NCBI GenBank assembly: GCA_963965975.1
Contig: OZ014411.1
Coordinates: 2,403,001 to 2,467,000 of the forward strand
Direction: 5' to 3'
DNA: 64,000 bases
Origin: Xestospongia bergquistia
Lineage: Eukaryota > Porifera > Demospongiae > Haplosclerida > Petrosiidae
This document shows positions 61,201 to 64,000 of the stretch, piece after piece (positions within the stretch are counted from its first letter, which is position 1; every line of letters starts with the position of its first letter). The notes below the pieces were generated by a model. That model was not told the DNA's origin. It did no database searches and was given only the letters and a program-made list of their open reading frames with translations. A program made the position numbers and the translations under genes.

Positions 61201-64000
61201 GTATTACTATAGCAATGCTAATACAATATCATTATTATATATTACTTCATTGTTGTTTTATAGATAGTAATATATAGTGGTTACTTTTACAAAGCATTAC
61301 CAACAGTATAGGAAATCAGTGCTGTATTGAGTTAAACATGACTGATCAAGTTTACAGAGTACTGTTACTTAAGAACAAGACTTGAAGCAGTTCCATAGTT
61401 TCTGACATTACTTCATGTAGTCTTTAAAGCTATCAATAATCCAGTCCATTACAGCAATAAAATTTTAGAGCGATTTTATCATCAGGCTTAATGAATTCAA
61501 TGAGAGTTTTGTTATTATTGTTACTTTCATTTGGATTAACAATACCAGTGGATAGCAATATTGCAACAGCTTCAGTAGATCCATTACTGCATACATCATG
61601 AAGAAGTTATGACCATCCTGAAATAAAAGAAGAAATCTTGATAAATCATAGTCTAATTAAAATAACCTTAGGACTATTTTTATAATTATATTCTTGTTAG
61701 TTATGTAATGTCATATTCCATCCTTAATTCTTCCTTTGACACAAATAGATGTTATATGTTTGTTTAATGTAGTAAGTAAATGTTATCTCTGAGTGTTTAT
61801 TATTATGACATGTATTAATAAATATATGTTATTATCATAATGTTTACTGTTTTAATACAGAATAATGTCATCATATATTTTATTTGTTTTATCCATGTAG
61901 ATTGGTGATACTCCAGTTCATTTGGCTGCCTACTATAACAATGTTGATATACTCACACTGTTGGTGCAACACAGTGCACTTTTAGATGCGAAAAACGATG
62001 TAAGTATTTTAGTAGTATTATATTTTTATTAGATTATTTCATTGAATAATCATCATTACAATATTTGTCTTTAAGATAATTTTAGTATTATGTAAAGTCT
62101 ATAAAAACATTAGTACTATAATCTTTACTAAAACATTAAGTATGTCATATATTACTATGTAGATATGGTTTACAATGTCTCCTCCCATTATGTAAACATT
62201 ACATAATAATGTAAACAGCTTTACAATAGATGTTAGCTATTACAATATGTACATGTAGTGGTTTCTATTGTCCACACTGACTAGAAGTATAGTACTACTT
62301 ATATTGTACATGTCATTGATAACAATAGAGGGTGATCATGTAGTTATTAAGTAAACTACTTTTAATTAATTTAAAGTGACATATTAAACTAATAGGTAGT
62401 TTGTATTTTTAATATCTATACTTCAATATTGATAACATACTCTATACTTACTTAACATTCTTGTTAACATGTAGTACCAACTTGTGACATATTTATTCCT
62501 TTTATATTTATAAAATTATTAGACATGTGATAATTATCAACTAAATTTCATAACACTTGATATTATAATACTTCTTTTATATTGTGTCCATTTAATTTAG
62601 TGACACTACTTAGAAAATACTCAATTAATATATATTTGTCAAATTATATACTAATCACCTGTTTTTGTAATGACTATGATTTAATAAGATCTCTTCTTTT
62701 ATTTCAGGATGGTAATACACCACTTCATGATGCCTGCAGAAATGGATCTACTGAAGCTATTGCATTCTTGCTATCCACTGGTATTGTTAATCCAAATGAA
62801 AGTAACAATAATAACGAAACTCCCATTGAACAGATTATGCCTGATGATAAAAATCGCTTCGAAATTTTAAAGCTTTTTCTTCCATTTCAACAATGCCGTG
62901 AAAACTATCCCATTGACTCCTATGCCAAAGTTTTCTTCTGTGGAAATAAAACAGCTGGAAAGAGTTCTTTAGCTGCAGTTTTAATTCAACGAGCCAAAAA
63001 GGGTCATGACTACAAATTTGATCTATTAGAGTGTGTCACTGATGTTATTCCATTAACAGCTGGTATAACTACACATACACTGCAATCACATGAGATTGGT
63101 AATGTTGTTCTTTATGATTTAGCAGGTCATCGAGAATACTACAATAGCCATACTGCAGTACTTGAGCACTTGATGTTACGATCACCAGCTATATTTTGTG
63201 TTTTATCTAAGCTTACTGATAATGATAATGATATAGCAAATGATCTCTATTATTGGCTCAATTTTATTGAAAATATTAATTCTAGAATGACAAAGCCTTC
63301 TCACATTATTGCTGTTGGAAGCCATGTTGATTTGAAAGATAGTAGTGTAGAGTTTAAAGTCATTCTTGATGATATTGTAAGAGAAATTGTTCGTCGCCAG
63401 AAATTTAGTGGTTTTACAGCTGTAGACTGTCATCGTCCAGGAGGTAAAGGGGTTATTGAGTTTGTTTCTCTCTTAGCTAAAAGTTGTAAAGCTGTACTGG
63501 ACAGGTCTGACAGCATTAGTATCTATTGTCATGTTTTGTATGCATTTTTACTAACTCTTGATAAGGTAGCCATTAGCTTGGAACAGCTTTGTGCTTTGCT
63601 TAAAGAGAAAAATGATCCATCTCTTCCATCAAATGAATCAGTTCTGTTAGAATTTTTGATCATTCTTTCTGACAAAGGTCTTATTTTATTTTTGAAGAAT
63701 GAAGACTGTCAAAGCTGGATCATTATCAAGAAAGAGGTTCTTCTTGAAGAAGTCAATGGTACCTTATTTGCTCCTTCTGCTATCACACGTGTTCATCGAC
63801 AGATTGCCAGTAATACTGGAGTAGTTACTGTATCTGTTTTGAAAAATCTTTTTAATGATAAATATGATATTGATATGTTGATATCATTTTTAATTATTCT
63901 TGAATTTTGCCATATCCTAGATTCTGATACACTTAAAGAGGTTTCAACTAATCTGTCACCTTCATATCCTACAGAAACAGAAAAATTGCTGTACATTCCT
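46238..64000 (+). CDS. Ankyrin-repeat ROCO (Roc-COR) GTPase, 3' end beyond window
   Basis: Thirteen exons in continuous frame: 46238-46313, 46779-47641, 47987-48103, 48506-48598, 49260-49367, 50976-51074, 51465-51575, 53095-53187, 54287-54388, 57009-57110, 59073-59174, 61901-61999, 62708 onward; 1086 residues so far. Residues 1-352 are disordered and Asn/Pro/Ser/His-rich, with a basic PPSKRPR motif near the start. Residues about 353-700 are some ten ankyrin units (TALHFAVCNDNIDMTSVLL type), one per phase-0 exon. The Roc GTPase begins at about 725: P-loop GNKTAGKSS (734-742), TTHT switch I, DLAGH (792-796) and GSHVD in the G4 position (about 859-863). COR-like sequence follows. Roc binds GTP and COR mediates dimerisation in the LRRK/DAPK family; a kinase or Death domain may follow beyond the window. 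A cytoplasmic signalling role is inferred. No lesion is seen. Confidence 0.9.
49620..50310. mobile_element. Possible transposon relic bounded by imperfect inverted repeats
   Basis: TACCCAGGCATTCAACAAAAGGAAGGAGCA at about 49637-49666 pairs with the reverse complement of about 50261-50303 (AGGAGCA-like end, GTACCCAGGCATTTGGTAAAAGGAA). The arms are roughly 40 bp apart in content and about 600 bp apart in position, inside the intron after the second ankyrin exon. No transposase or target duplication could be fixed. The 80-codon frame at 49525-49767 is not convincing. Confidence 0.4.
50728..50757 (+). other. G-rich tract, potential G-quadruplex
   Basis: Runs of five, seven, three and four guanines occur within 30 bp (AGGGGGTGGGGGGGAGGG, then CTGGGG) in an otherwise AT-rich intron of the ROCO gene. 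It lies on the coding strand, so it would also be present in pre-mRNA. Confidence 0.6.
55137..55597. mobile_element. Tigger/pogo-like non-autonomous element (copy A)
   Basis: The ends are CAGTAGTCCC and GGGACTACTG, flanked by TA on both sides (55135-55136, 55598-55599). The inverted repeats extend inward (TTTGAGAGACCAC / GTGATCTCTCAAAAG). The interior, on the minus strand, keeps part of a CENP-B/Tigger N-terminal helix-turn-helix (LTLDEKVAVLKK-like, LGKSCHGVAQELGVG). Deletion of the transposase core makes it non-autonomous. Confidence 0.82.
57859..58321. mobile_element. Tigger/pogo-like non-autonomous element (copy B)
   Basis: Same element as at 55137-55597, in the same place within duplicated unit B, with TA flanks. 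The minus-strand frame 58118-57891 still reads LTLEEKVAVLKKIDLGKSC followed by HGVAQELGVG, the DNA-binding start of a Tigger transposase. Since flanking introns match too, it was copied with the unit and did not insert separately. Confidence 0.82.
59290..59690. mobile_element. 401-bp MITE inserted in duplicated unit C
   Basis: Units A and B read straight through AACTATATAGTATATAAAGG. Unit C has 401 bp inserted there with ATAT repeated at both ends. Termini are GTAACCTAATTTGCTAAAAG and, reverse-complemented, GTGACCGGATATGCAAAAAA. Both run into AGGGACCACTT, an imperfect inverted repeat of about 30 bp. No coding capacity. The empty sites in A and B define the insertion precisely. Confidence 0.85.
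60830..61400. repeat. Imperfect direct duplication in the ROCO intron
   Basis: About 60867-60945 (ACCAGCAGTACAAGAAATCAG, then TGCTATATTGA and ACAGAGTACTGTTA) recurs at about 61298-61372 with substitutions. The region between contains a 77-codon frame (61044-61277) with no recognised domain. Confidence 0.7.
61455..61622 (-). pseudogene. Inverted relic of the ROCO exon encoding the last ankyrin unit
   Basis: The reverse complement of this segment matches 62700-62850 (acceptor TTTCAGGATGGT, GGATCTACTGAAGCT, and the NPNESNNNN-encoding stretch), with indels that break the frame. It lies antisense in the intron just upstream of the 61901-61999 exon. It is a remnant of an inverted paralogue or of a local inverted duplication. 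Confidence 0.85.

Overview
The window looks like nuclear DNA of a demosponge, most likely Amphimedon queenslandica or a close relative. This is inferred from very AT-rich sequence, many short exons with GT-AG introns (some only about 40-100 bp), intron minisatellites, and a cluster of short-chain (spongin-type) collagen genes. No rRNA, tRNA, CRISPR array or bacterial operon was seen.

Layout. (1) 1-13420, minus strand: a head-to-tail array of short-chain collagen C4-like genes. Three are intact (2904-3793, 6899-7781, 8443-9334), one has a single frameshift that an alternative acceptor could bypass (12554-13420), one is a clear pseudogene (11063-11906), and at least three shorter relics lie between them. 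Most members and one relic keep a TATAAAAG box about 80-90 bp upstream of the ATG. The two-exon structure is constant: a 70-nt signal-peptide exon, then one exon with 15 Gly-X-Y triplets and a Cys-rich C-terminal domain. (2) 13794-21403, plus strand: seven exons of a Ser/Pro/Thr/Gln-rich protein resembling a transcription-factor activation region. Its introns carry several satellites, including about 30 copies of a 49-bp unit. (3) 21404-34379: about 13 kb with no convincing gene. (4) 34380-40165, plus strand: a complete 16-exon, 844-residue MAGUK (PDZ-PDZ-SH3-degenerate GUK). Its N-terminus resembles the DBB module (Ig/TIG-like domain plus ankyrin) of the Dof/BCAP/BANK adaptors. (5) About 40500-43960, minus strand: a decaying C48 (Ulp1/SENP-like) cysteine-peptidase gene, followed by a 61-bp satellite with about 17 copies. 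(6) 44057-45705: a broken partial duplicate of the MAGUK 3' half. (7) 46238-64000 and beyond, plus strand: a ROCO-family gene with a long disordered N-terminus, about ten ankyrin units each on its own phase-0 exon, then Roc GTPase and COR-like sequence running off the window.

Common themes are birth and death of gene copies and intron-mediated exon duplication. Three ankyrin exons of the ROCO gene sit in tandemly duplicated units of about 2.7 kb that carried a Tigger-like DNA transposon with them. One unit later gained a separate 401-bp MITE, and an inverted relic of the Roc exon lies in the next intron. The MAGUK and ROCO proteins are both candidate intracellular signalling scaffolds. A functional link between them is not shown by the sequence. 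Protein identities come from reading motifs by eye; no search was run.
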